The translations under genes were made by a program, and so were the position numbers. A stretch of DNA of 64,000 nucleotides, taken from the NCBI RefSeq assembly GCF_011397635.1, contig NC_064770.1:33380598-33444597 (forward strand), in the 5' to 3' direction. Position 1 is the stretch's first letter; the number at the start of each line of letters is the position of its first letter. Below are positions 37,861-51,600 of this stretch, piece by piece. Source of the DNA: Epinephelus fuscoguttatus. Taxonomy: Eukaryota > Chordata > Actinopteri > Perciformes > Serranidae. The notes below the pieces were generated by a model. The model did not search any database. It was given only the letters and a program-made list of their open reading frames with translations, and was not told the origin of the DNA.

Positions 37861-38110
37861 CATCACCATCTCATCTTGTATCATGTGATGTACTTGACTG
37901 ATGGTTCTGATGATGTCGCTCGTAATCAACAAACCTGCCTCTTTCACATGAATGCGCTCATGGCTGGATAAAAAAAAAACAGAGTTGACTGAGTGAATTT
38001 ATAATCAGCTTTGTGATGCTGGTTATCCAGATGACCAGTGTTACAGTTAGTGAAGCTGGATGACCAAAACATATCCTGGGTTAGTTGAGCTGGCTTTGTA
38101 GTACGGACCT

Positions 38111-39480
38111 CGGGGTCATGATATGGTATTTTTTTGGCGAATTGAGCACCACAAGCCCAGTGCCATCATATCTCCAGCACTCGGCAACTCACACCAAAAC
38201 AATCTAGACTGATAAACAGCACTACAGCTGAGAGGAAAAATATGTATTTTTGACTTTAAATGTAAAGCAGAGTAGCCACAAAGATGTGTCGCTATTTGGA
38301 AAGAGGACTTGTAAAAATAACAGACAAGACCTGAAGAATTCAAGTAAGACACTATCTGACCCCCTAATCCAATAATCCAGTCTACAAATCCAGTAAACAA
38401 ATGCTGGGAATGATATACCTATTTAGTCCAGGAGCAGGAACAAGTGATGTAGTTAAAGAGTTAGTTATAAGAGAACCACAAAAAAGACATAATGTACGGA
38501 ACAGAAAAGAGAAATAAAGACATAATGTCAAGCAAATAAAGTGGAAGGTACAGGGAGTAATGTGCAAAAGCAGATAGCTGTTACCTAAACTGGATTGAGG
38601 ACGACCTGACGGTGGCCTCATTGTGGTTGGTGCTGCTGAGTGTCACATGGGCTACCCCCTCCGCCCCATGGAAGGAGTGCGTCGTCACCCCGAGGCGCCG
38701 TCTCCACCAATCAAAAGACTCACAGATTAAAGCACATTTTTAAAAATTAACAGCATGACTGCGGCTACATTCAATTATAAATACCAGTCCAAACTGGTTT
38801 CTCCCTGATGAAGATGACACATGCCTCTTGGCTTTGCTTTCACCACGGGATGACACGCTACTTCATCAGCTCGGCTATTTTGTTCCCCAGCTGCGTTTTG
38901 ATCCTTAAATTCATGTAATGCATTTTGTATAAACACACACATGCTGGATATATCATCCACTCATATGCCTATCTACCAGAGGCTGGAGTATCTTCATCAC
39001 ACAGCTTCTTCTACAACAAAGCTGTTAATCCTCTCATTCTGACAAACTTTCAGCCCCTCAATCTTGCATGCAGTGGCCCTCTTTCAGCCTGGGCAACAAC
39101 CCATTTTCACTAAACAATACAGTGACTGTTTGGCTGATTTGTGCGTGTGTTTGTATGGGGGGAAGAGGCAGGGGAAGACACAGAGAGCATCATGGCGGTT
39201 ACAGCACTTCTCCATCAGCTGCAGGAGTAAACCTGCCTCATCTCTGTGACACAGCTCCTCAACATCGAGCCAGAACCTGTCAGGCTTCCATGTTCCAGTT
39301 ATAAACGACAGGATTAAGAAATAACATGTTACACGTGTTTGACAAAGCTTTTATTGACACTTTCAGAATTGAGTATTTAGCTTAAATGATACTTTTAAAG
39401 CAGTGTTTGGTGTGATGAATGTAAGAGAAATCTGCCATATTTTTCAAGAAATGTAAATAAAAGTTGATTTTGAGCAGAAA
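38111..39480. other. Intergenic sequence, nothing recognised
   Basis: Short open frames on both strands show no family resemblance. A region at 38600-38750 is GC-richer but unassigned. Confidence 0.35.
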
Positions 39481-39489
39481 CATGCTAAC

Positions 39490-39705
39490 ATGCTAACTCT
39501 GGGGTAGACAACCTGCAGTTCAGGAGCCACATGCAGCTCCTCAGCCTTTCTCCAGTGGCTCCCTGTGGCTCTGACAAAAAATGTATGGAAAGTTATTTTT
39601 AACATTTTCAATTATCATTGTTGAAGCCCTAAAGCAATGCTTTCATTTTCCACTTGTATAAATGTGTAGCCTATACACTGAATTAAAAAAAAAAAAAAAA
39701 AAAAA
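39490..39705. repeat. Dispersed repeat ending in a poly(A) run
   Basis: Starts near CTCTGGGGTAGACAACCTGC and ends with a ~22-bp A run (39684-39705). The GGGGTAGACAACCTG start resembles hAT-type non-autonomous termini, but the opposite end is not found. Confidence 0.4.
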
Positions 39706-39839
39706 GTTTAAAATCTCATGAACTGTGTGTGATGCACGTCAACAACCTGGCACCTTTCACTAAAATTTAACAAATCTCAATCGCGACGGCTAGTCTTGAG
39801 TCTCCTTAGTAAGGCTCGCTACTGCTTCCAAATTCAAAA

Positions 39840-40430
39840 AAGCAAAAGTCATTATCCAAATTGTGTTGGCATGGTTGTGAAGTAGAGGGTACGCTGATGT
39901 ACTTGTTGTGGTACTGTCCTCTTGTCAAGCAGTTCTGGTTGGATGTTACTATCAATTTGTCATACCTTCTTAATAAAGATATCAAACCTTGCTCAGTAAC
40001 CTGTATATTAGGTGTGAAAATGCCAATTGAACAATCAAAAACTGTACATACCATCATGAGACTGGCCTTCCTATCAGCCAAGCGGATAATATTAATGACC
40101 TGGAAACAACGCAAACCGAACTGTTTCAGTGTGGAGAACTGGCGTAAGGACTTCCCGGATCTGTTATCAATGGAACAGGCTGCTTTAACTCTTCAAGATG
40201 ATGCTATGCCTGATGAACTTGACAGCCCCTGGAACTTTATTTGATCCTGTTTTGAGAAAACTTAAACAGACTGTATAATTGAATCTCTGTCATACTCTAT
40301 ACTCCCCCATCTCCTTTTCTGTTAATGTGTTTGTTCAGTTGTTTGTCTGAATGTCTGTCTGACTGTTTCTGGTATCTTTTTGGTTGTTACTTTTTCTTGC
40401 CTTATTACTTTTAAGCCTGAAATACTATCA
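39840..40430 (+). mobile_element. L1/Tx1-type LINE ORF2 C-terminal fragment with 3' UTR
   Basis: The frame at 39861-40244 begins CWHGCEVEGTLMYLLWYCPL and continues VKQFWLDVTINL. A short Cys motif followed by Trp/Cys and FW is the hallmark of the ORF2 C terminus of L1/Tx1-lineage LINEs. The frame ends naturally (SPWNFI, stop). The rest of ORF2 is missing. Confidence 0.7.
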
Positions 40431-40438
40431 ACATGGCT

Positions 40439-41135
40439 TCATCGGAGTTCCAGCACACACTGAGACAGTTTGCAGCTGAGGATGAAGCAGTCAGGATAGG
40501 AGTCAAGTCTGAGGCCATGGTTCTCAGCCAGAAAAAAGTGGATTGCTCTCTCTGGGTTGGGAGAGAGTTGCTGCCCCCAAGTGAAGGAGTTCAAGTGTCT
40601 CAGGATGTTGTTCATGAGCAAGGGTAAGATAAAGCATGAGATGGACAGGCAGATCAGTGCGTTGTCAGCAGTGAGGCAGGTGTTGGGCTGGTCCGCGTGG
40701 TGAAGAGGCAGCTGAGCCTGTTCATCTACGTTCCAACCCTCACCTTCGGTCATCAGCTTTGGGTAGCGACTGAAAGAACAAAGTCGCAAATACAAGCTGC
40801 AGAAATGAGTTTCCTCTGTAGGGTGTCTGGGCTCAGCCTTAGAGATAAGCTGAGGAGCTCTGACATCTGGAGGGAGCTTGGAGTAGAGCAGCTGAAAGGG
40901 GCCAACTGAGGTGGTTCAGGCATGTGATCAGGATGCTTCCTATTTTCCAGGCACATCCAGCTAGTAGAAGGCCCTGGGGCAGACCCAGAACACTGGGTCA
41001 CACACTCATGTGGCCTGGGAACGCCTCGGGATCCCCCAGGAGGAGCTGGAAAGCGTTGCTGGGGAGAGGGGCATTTGGAATGCCTTGCTTAGCCTACAAG
41101 CCCCACGACCCAACCCTGAATAAGCGGAAGATAAA
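40439..41135 (+). mobile_element. LINE 3' fragment, same family as 5779-6240
   Basis: Frames in succession read KSEAMVLSQKKVDCSLWVGR, IYVPTLTFGHQLWVATERTK and IQAAEMSFLCRVSGLSLRDK with RSSDIWRELGVE. These are the end of a non-LTR polymerase. Frameshifts break it. Its end lies just downstream of the polr2f 3' UTR, so a read-through polr2f transcript would carry it antisense. Confidence 0.8.
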
Positions 41136-41177
41136 GGATGCATGGAGGAATGACACGTGGTCATTTATACAAAAGAG

Positions 41178-41183
41178 TTTATT
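41178..41183 (-). terminator. polr2f: Candidate polr2f poly(A) signal
   Basis: TTTATT on the plus strand reads AATAAA on the minus strand, ~450 bp after the stop codon. It is the first perfect signal I noticed downstream. Confidence 0.4.
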
Positions 41184-41636
41184 AATAACAATAAAAAACA
41201 GTTCTTTCACACTAAGCACCTCTCTCCTTCAAAACAACTAATGGAATAATTACAACACAGGAGTATTTTGTAAAACAAAGTAAATGTTTCACTTAAGTTA
41301 CATCTCCCCCTTGTGGCTCTGAGTTATAATGCAACTGTAGATTCTGACTTTGAATTTAACTGGAGTGTAGTCGGATCACAGGTTCATACACCTGCAGGCA
41401 ACACACTCTTTCATTTCAATAAGTCCTCATGTCTGTTCGGCAGATTTCATGGATTCATATTCCACCCGCTCACAGAGTCACGCGATGTGATGGATGTTTG
41501 TGGATCACATTGCATCATGAACAGGTGGGTGATTCTTGCACCAGCGTTAGGAATCTTCTGGGTTTGTGTTGCTGACTGACCTGATACGATGGAGGGTGTG
41601 ACCCAGCATATATTGTTTTATCAGTGGATGAATTGT

Positions 41637-44213
<2,577 letters not shown>

Positions 44214-44313
44214 GTTTTAATTTGAAGCTTGTCTATGTAAATCCTTAAATTATAAATGTTCAGCGACAGTTTCTGTTGTCAACATGAACCCACATGAACG
44301 CAAACAGCTTTCA

Positions 44314-44350
44314 ACTTCCGGTAGCCTGGTCCGTTGGGAAGTCTTCCGGA
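44314..44350 (-). promoter_or_regulatory. polr2f: Probable polr2f promoter with two ETS-type sites
   Basis: About 100 bp upstream of the ATG are ACTTCCGG (44314-44321) and CTTCCGG (44343-44349). These are ETS/GABP-type sites, common in TATA-less housekeeping promoters. No TATA box is apparent. Confidence 0.45.
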
Positions 44351-44445
44351 TGCCCCGGAGGAACGTTTGTTTATCGTTCCGCTCGTTCTGCCGTTTAATA
44401 AAAGAGTGTTAAGAAAAACTTACGTCTAGAATTTGTTTTACTTTC

Positions 44446-44446
<1 letters not shown>

Positions 44447-44480
<34 letters not shown>
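44447..44480. repeat. (AAT)n microsatellite
   Basis: Eleven ATA/AAT trinucleotide units, directly followed by a TTTATATAGTATCTTTTAAA stretch shared with other dispersed repeats in the window (about 47745 and 60990). Confidence 0.85.
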
Positions 44481-44484
<4 letters not shown>

Positions 44485-45177
44485 CTGTATTTATATAGTA
44501 TCTTTTAAAACATAGTTACAAAGTGCTGTACTATAGAACTAAACACATTTAAAACACAAGGAGAATAAAACAAATAACATGTCATAAAATGTCACCAAAG
44601 TAAAAGATAGCTACAATAAAGAAGGCAAACACTAAAATCAAGATAACAAATGGAAATTAAATCACTAAGACTGCATAATAATGATGCTTTGAGAAAAATT
44701 CTTATAGAGTATTTGAAATAAAAGGCAGTTTGCAAATAAACTCCTAAAATAAAAAGGGGTGGTGGAAACTTTCTTACCTGACATGATTTCTGGGAGCTCT
44801 GGCAGAGTAATGGGGGAAATTTGAACATTTGTAATGTCTCTTGAAGACAGTAACAAGGCCACCACCTTGGTTGGCTAAAACTCGCCATATTTACTGTAAC
44901 AGTCTGTGCAGGGTTAAAACAGGTCTACAGGAAATGTGAATCAGGTTTGCAGGATTGGAAGACTTTATTGTGACCTGTTTATTTAACCTTGTCTAGACAC
45001 TGGGGTTACTATGTTTGGGTAGGTTGGAGAGGGATCTTATATGTGTCTTACACACTTACAAAATAAGGACACAGCTTCTTTATTGTTGTTAAATATACTG
45101 ATGAAGAAGTTCACGTAAGAATTCAGCCCTTGAGAGCAGTATAGCTGATGCTTTTAATGTGTTTGGTTTGCCTAGAC

Positions 45178-45834
45178 CAGGGGTGTCAAACTCATTTTGG
45201 TTCATGGGCCACATACTGTACAGCCCAACTTGATCTCACCAGTAAAAACACTTCCAAATGTTCCCTTTCTTTTAGTGTAATGAAGTACCTAAGCCTGAGA
45301 TGTCTTGGGAAAAATAAGTGCAATTTCAACAGTGTGTCTCAGTGTTTCCACATTCAGTCTACTACTCACTGTCTTACATGTGCATATTTCTATATATTTC
45401 ACTCCTGTGTAATAATGCTGGCATCACCACACCAAACTAAAGTGGAAGCTGTTGAGGAATCAGGTGAAGTTATCCCCTGCCTTACAAACTATTTCCAATA
45501 AGTTTTGACAGTGCCTTAGTGAGAGGGTTCCACCAATACTGTTTTAAGATAGAAATCTGATACAGAAGCTGCTAATTAATATTTTGCACATGTATAATAT
45601 CTTAAAATATAACCAACAATAAGGATTCATTGTTTTTTAAAGCGCTGTATTGTGGTCTGGGTGAAAAAGCCTCTTTAGGAGCATTTAACATGAAGCAGGT
45701 TACTCACCTTTTAACCTGCTCCTGAAACCTGACACATTTTAGACTTCATGAGTGCATCAATATGACATGTGCAAAGTCATTCAGTGGTTTGGCGGATCAG
45801 TTTTGGCCCACATGCTGAATGTTTGACACTCCTG
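45178..45834. mobile_element. Non-autonomous hAT-like transposon
   Basis: Left end CAGGGGTGTCAAACTC continues into TGGGCCACA. Right end GGCCCACATGCTGAATG continues into TTTGACACTCCTG. CAGGGGTG termini are hAT-like. Flanking octamers GCCTAGAC and GCCTTAAT share five of eight bases, a weak trace of an 8-bp target duplication. No transposase frame. Confidence 0.7.
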
Positions 45835-46512
45835 GCCTTAATTATTCATCTTTTGGTGACATATTAGTCAAAAGACTCCCGCAGAGCTTGTCAGGGTTTC
45901 ACAGAAAATTGATCAATTGACCCTAAAATTACTTTCTTCTCAGAAAATCCTGCAGTAATTGTGCATTGAACTAACTCTGAGCACAAGATGAGACTCGGGA
46001 GGGAGGATAAAGTTACTGCATCACAAAGCTGCATCCCTTTTTTTCAAGCTCAAACCTCCGTTCTACAGTGTTATGTCTTATTCATGAATCTCAAGACTAG
46101 CTGGCTTTTGCCTGACAGTTCTGACTGAATTCAAATGCACTTTTTCAGCACGGGATAATTAGGATCTCAGAAAACAGTTTGAGATGAGACCTGTTTAATC
46201 ATTAAATATACAATTCTTTGACACAAACAAGACAAAAAACTTCCAAATACAATATTGCATACTTTCACTGATAAAAGTATATAATGGAATAAAATAAAAG
46301 CATAAATATTGATATGTAGGAGATAGGGAAAGTAAAGAAACATGGAAGAGAAAACAATAAAACATTTGCACTGAGAATGATATTTCCTTTTGTCTATACA
46401 GCTCTTCAACATAACATTTATAAACTATTACATGTTGTGATCATATTCCACTTTTTTGCTTCTATCATCTTCATCATTTCAAAGTATGTGTTTCGGCAGT
46501 CTTGACAGTGCT

Positions 46513-48621
46513 TCAGCTCTTCTGGTCCACAGAGTCTTTGGTGCTCTCTGCTCTCTGGTTCAGCAGCTTAAACATTTTTGTGGCCTTGAACTTTCCTTTT
46601 GACTTCTTTAGCTCTTTTAGTCCCTCTTTCTGGAACTCTGTGCAGAGATATTGCAGTTAAGTGCAGGAAGACACGGGTCATCATTTTCTAAAGTTTTCAT
46701 AAGTGTGCATGAGTGTTTTATAGAGCGTGAATGTGTTTTAGAGAATCCAAGGATACATTGGATCTGTATTCTTCACAAGCAGAGAGGAGGGTAAGGGATG
46801 GAAAACATGAAAATGCACAACAGTATAAACATAGCAGTTTTTAAGGGGGACTTATTTCTATATTTTTTTTCCTCACCTTTGTTTTTCATCATAGCCTCCA
46901 TAAGATCATCTTCTTCTCTTTCCCTGATCAGACAAACAAAGCTGCGTTATACTTTAACATAAAAAATACTTTGATGTGAGAGCACCATGTACTGTTTGTT
47001 TTTCTGCGCACCTCTGCCTGTCCTGATCCAAGCTGCTGACGATCTCGTTCCTCTGTTCGATGATGGCGACCAGCTCATTCATCAGCTGCTGCTCCCGAAC
47101 TCGATCCTCCTGACTCCAGTCAGTCTCTGAATGTGAAGACGACGGCGTTTAACATTTCACAAAACTTAACACCGAATCACATTCACCACATTACGTGAGG
47201 TTGTGCATTTATGTGTTACTCCTCCTGACACAAAGACAGTTAGAAATATGGTTATTTGTATCCATCTGTCTGTTAAAGGGTAACTTCTGTTTTTTCCAAC
47301 CTGGACCGTTTCCTAAATGGGTGCAATATTGAGAGAGACTGCTGCAGCCGGCAGCAATGAAAGGCTGCAATAATCTGCAATTTAATCCCTGTGGACAAGT
47401 GAGCACCATATATTTACGTCCAATAAAAGTGCTTGTTTAGTGGATATACATTGAAGGTGCTCTATTGCCGACAGGGATTACACTACAACCGGTTCTGCCG
47501 CTGTTCCTGCTCATTACTAGGCCAAAACATGTTGTTCCCATTTGTCACTTGCACACAAATATACAGGAGAATAGAGTTTGGTTTGTAAATACACCAAAGT
47601 GACCATTTAAGGGCCAGCAAGCATCAGAAAAGTGGTATGGTGAGGAGTGAAAGAAAAAATATTGGGTCTTTTGATTATACGGGCCCCTCGTTTAAGGGTT
47701 ATTGATCTCTAAATCGATTCCCCTGCTTATCAAATCGAACTTCATTTATATCGCACCTTTCATACAATCATGCAGCCCAAAGTGCGTCACAGAGCAGGAG
47801 AAAAACAGCACAGAAAAGTAACAAGTGAATGGATAGACATTACAATAAAAAGCAATAAAATATTTTAAATAAATAGCATTAAAAAAACAAATAAACACAA
47901 GCAAAAAAAAGTACAATCACGTCAGGTACGATCTGAACCACCTTAGGACCAATCCTGAGAGACGAGCCAGTGTGGCCTCAGTACCGTGGTGAGCTCTGAA
48001 ACCTTATTGTGATAAATAACTGATAGTATTGTCAGATATGCTTGCTAGAAAAAGTGACACGTGACACACACAGTAACACACTGACCTGGTTTATTGAGGA
48101 GACATCTGAGCTCATACTCCACATCCGCCTGTCTCTCCTCTAACTGCTGCTGCTTTTTCCTGACAAAAGACACAAACACAAAATGTCTGTAAGATTCAAA
48201 ACCCTCCATCGCAACTCTCACAGGAATCTTTTGGATGCAGAGAAAACTGTAGGTGTCCCGGCCTACTTACAGGTAAACCAGCTCTGTTTCTTTGCGCATC
48301 ATAACATGTTTCTCATGGATGAGAGAGAACCACTCCATCAGCATCTGTTCCTCCTCTTTACCTAAAATTAAAAGGACAAGTCATTATATAAACATCATTA
48401 TTACACAGTATTTACGCACACTGCATTCACATAAACAGTGGTTTTGTGCCAGTAAATAATGTTGTCTTGAATAAAAAGGAACACTTTGCTGAACCATTCT
48501 TGGTGTCTCTTAGATTCCCCTCCAATTCGACTCCCCTTTGTTCCAGTGCCTCCAGATGTTTATCCAGCTCTCTGATCTCTACCTGCAGGTCTTCTGTGGA
48601 CACATTCTGGTCTGTCTGCAC
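46513..48621 (-). CDS. micall1: micall1 exons 10-15: bMERB Rab-binding coiled coil
   Basis: Six exons encode a highly charged helical region: [60 protein letters not shown] and a basic tail [15 protein letters not shown] before TGA at 46515-46513. This order and content is the bMERB (formerly DUF3585) domain of MICAL-family proteins, which binds Rab8-family GTPases. Exon 10 ends at the donor AATG|GTTCAG, chosen because it is the one that restores phase with exon 11. Confidence 0.92.
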
Positions 48622-51600
48622 CTGTCGAGCGACACATAAGGCTAAAACTTTCTGCAAACCAAGTGTTAGTTTACACCAGAGTTATTTATGTAATCCCTCA
48701 TGACTGAATCTTGTGATGAGGGATAAACAAACACTACGTGTGTTTTAAAGGATCAGCTTAAAAGAATACTTCACCCCCTGAAAATTACCATTTATATATC
48801 AGTTACCTATCCCATGTTACGTTGAATTCAAGAAAACCATTTTCTTTGCATGCCTCGACTGTGAATGAAGAATCCAAAACGAACAAAGTCATAGGCGACA
48901 GCAAAACTATATCAACATCCTTTCACAAACTCCCACACAACTCCTGCAGTATAATCTAATCAGTATATAAGTCTCATTTATCCAGTCGTCTGCTGATTAA
49001 TTCCCAGACAGACAGCCCTTTCTGACGGGAAGCTGAACAGGAAGTTAAACTATCCTATGCTCTCTTCAAAGCCAGACACCATTGACAAAAAGCGTAATTT
49101 TACCTTGCTGAACACAGGAGCTGCTGATCTACTGCTGCCTCGATCTGTTGTTTGTTTGTGTTACCGTGTGACTTTGGTGACTCTAAAGTAACCCTTTAAA
49201 ACACAAAACTTACACAACAACTCAAACAAACTAACTGATGGAGGCAGTGGTAGACCAGCAGCTCCTGTGTTCAGTAAAGTTAAATGACTGTTTTTGTCAA
49301 TGGAGTCTGACTTTGAAGAGAGAATAGGTAAGTTTCACTTCCTGTTCAGTCCCCTGTCAGAAAGGGCTGTCTGCTTGGGAAGTACTGAACATACAACTGG
49401 TTAAATGAGACTTTGATTATACTGCATGAGTTGTGTGTTTTGCCGTGTCAAATGCCGACCCCTATGTCTTCAGTTCATCAAGAATTTTGTCTGTTTTCAG
49501 ATTCATGTTCACCGTGGAGGCATGTGAGAAAAGCAAAGTTTTCTTTACGAATTCAGTCTAACCAGGGTGAGTAATTTTCTTGAGCTCTAAATCCAGACAT
49601 TGTACCTTCCTCTTGATGAGTGGAAAGCCATGTCCGGGGGCAGGGCCCCGTGTCGATGGGAGGACCTGACAGCTCTTTGATTTGAGCATCGCAGGTTTCC
49701 GATCAAAGGGATTCTCTCTGCAGGCCAGCTAGACATGGAGAGAAAATGAAGAATTGTGGGGCAGTTAAAACCAAATATGATCCTCTTGCAGGAGAAAATG
49801 TTCACATTAGATTTGATAGTCATCAATACCTCTCTTCATACCTTACTTAGAGATGAAGTGAACTGACCATATTCATTTGCCTCCGTCAAGGGAGCAGATG
49901 TGATAGCAGGCACAGAAACACTCCTGGGTAAAATGTGGCTCTGTGGCTCTCTCTCTGTATGTGAAATGGCACACAGCCCTGCTGCTGCTTCTTCTGTATT
50001 TGAAATGGCACACAGCCCTGCCGCTGCTGCTGCTGCTGCTGCTGCTTCTGTATCTACAGTGGCACACAGAATTGCTGCTGCTTCCTCTGTACCTGAAGTG
50101 GCACACGGCCCTGCTGCTGCTTCTTCTCTATCTGAAATGGCACACAGCCCTGCTGCCTCTTCTGTATATACAGTGGCACACAGAATTGCCGCTGCTTCCT
50201 CTGTACCTGAAGTGGCACACAGCCGTGCTGCCTCCTCTGTATCTAAAGTGGCATGCAGCCCTGCTGCTTCTTCTGTACCTAAAGTGGCACACGGCCCTGC
50301 TGCTGCTTCTTCTCTATCTGAAATGGCACACAGCCCTGCTGCTGCTTCTTCTGTATTTGAAATGGCACACAGCCCTGCCGCTGCTGCTGCTGCTGCTGCT
50401 GCTTCTGTATCTACAGTGGCACACAGAATTGCTGCTGCTTCCTCTGTACCTGAAGTGGCACACGGCCCTGCTGCTGCTTCTTCTCTATCTGAAATGGCAC
50501 ACAGCCCTGCTGCCTCTTCTGTATATACAGTGGCACACAGAATTGCCGCTGCTTCCTCTGTACCTGAAGTGGCACACAGCCGTGCTGCCTCCTCTGTATC
50601 TAAAGTGGCATGCAGCCCTGCTGCTTCTTCTGTACCTAAAGTGGCACACAGCCCTGCTGCTGCTTCTGTACCTGAAGTGGCACACAGCCGTGCTGCCTCC
50701 TCTGTATCTAAATTGGCATGCAGCCCTGCTGCTGCTGCTGCTGCTGTGTCTGTCACATCTGGGAGTGAACCTGCTTTGTTTTCAGTTTTATCCAAATCTG
50801 ATACAACACAAGTTTCTTTCGCTGGTTCACTTGAAGCTCCAACAGTCTCTTCAGGTGTACATTCAATGGCAGCATATCCAGCACAAACTACAGCAACTGT
50901 GTCCCCAATCCCTTCACTGACAGCTGCAGGTTCAGGTTCAGGTTCAGGTTCAGTGATCTTCTCCAGAGCCTCCTCATTCACCACCTCTGCAAATGGATTG
51001 GGAGGACGAACTCTGGGTCGAGGGCATGAGCTTCGCTGCTTAGGGATAGATTTGTATCGAGGAATGAGTAGAGGAGATTCAATTGGAGGCAGTTGTGTCC
51101 AGGGTCCAGGATGGACGATGGATAACCAAGGATGGTTGGTTTGCACCCTGGGGCTATCCCTGGTCGGGCTGGTGCTGCAAGAGGAAAGACAAGACGTGTT
51201 TTAAGACATGACTCCACAAGTGAGGAAGAACTTCTGGGGAAATCAGTGCTTATTATCATTATGGTAAATACAAAAACTCCTTTTATGTGATGCTTAAGAT
51301 TTTACGAAGATTTAGATTTTATGTTGCCACAACTTTATCTTTAAATTTTTTCTCATAATTTGTTTTCCCTTTTACAAGATTAAAATCTTAATATAACTGC
51401 GCTAATTATTGGCAGTACTTAAAGCAATAGTTCACCCTCCAAATTACCATTTGTTTATCGATAATCATCCGTGTTGCCTTGAATTTGTGAAGAAAACTTT
51501 GGTTTTCTCACACACCTCTGCGGTGAATGAAGAATCAAGATACTGAGAGTTCAAGTTTAACAACAAAACTGTATCAAAACATCTGTTTAGAAACTCTCAC

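Larger units (their letters stand above)
36073..38110. mobile_element. DNA transposon remnant split by LINE and SINE insertions
   Basis: Left end AGGCCTGTACTACGAAGC and right end GCTTTGTAGTACGGACCT are near-perfect inverted repeats. Between them lie an L2-like LINE fragment (36745-37540) and a tRNA-derived SINE (37670-37860). The element's own remaining sequence (36090-36740 and 37870-38090) has no transposase. Nesting gives a relative order: transposon first, retroposons later. Confidence 0.6.

Noticed and set aside
49900-51204. A 434-codon plus-strand open frame (and a 325-codon one in another frame) over micall1 exon 8
   Set aside because: It is antisense to an exon whose phase and splice signals fit micall1. 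It is open only because repeat units are multiples of three; there is no domain and no start context.
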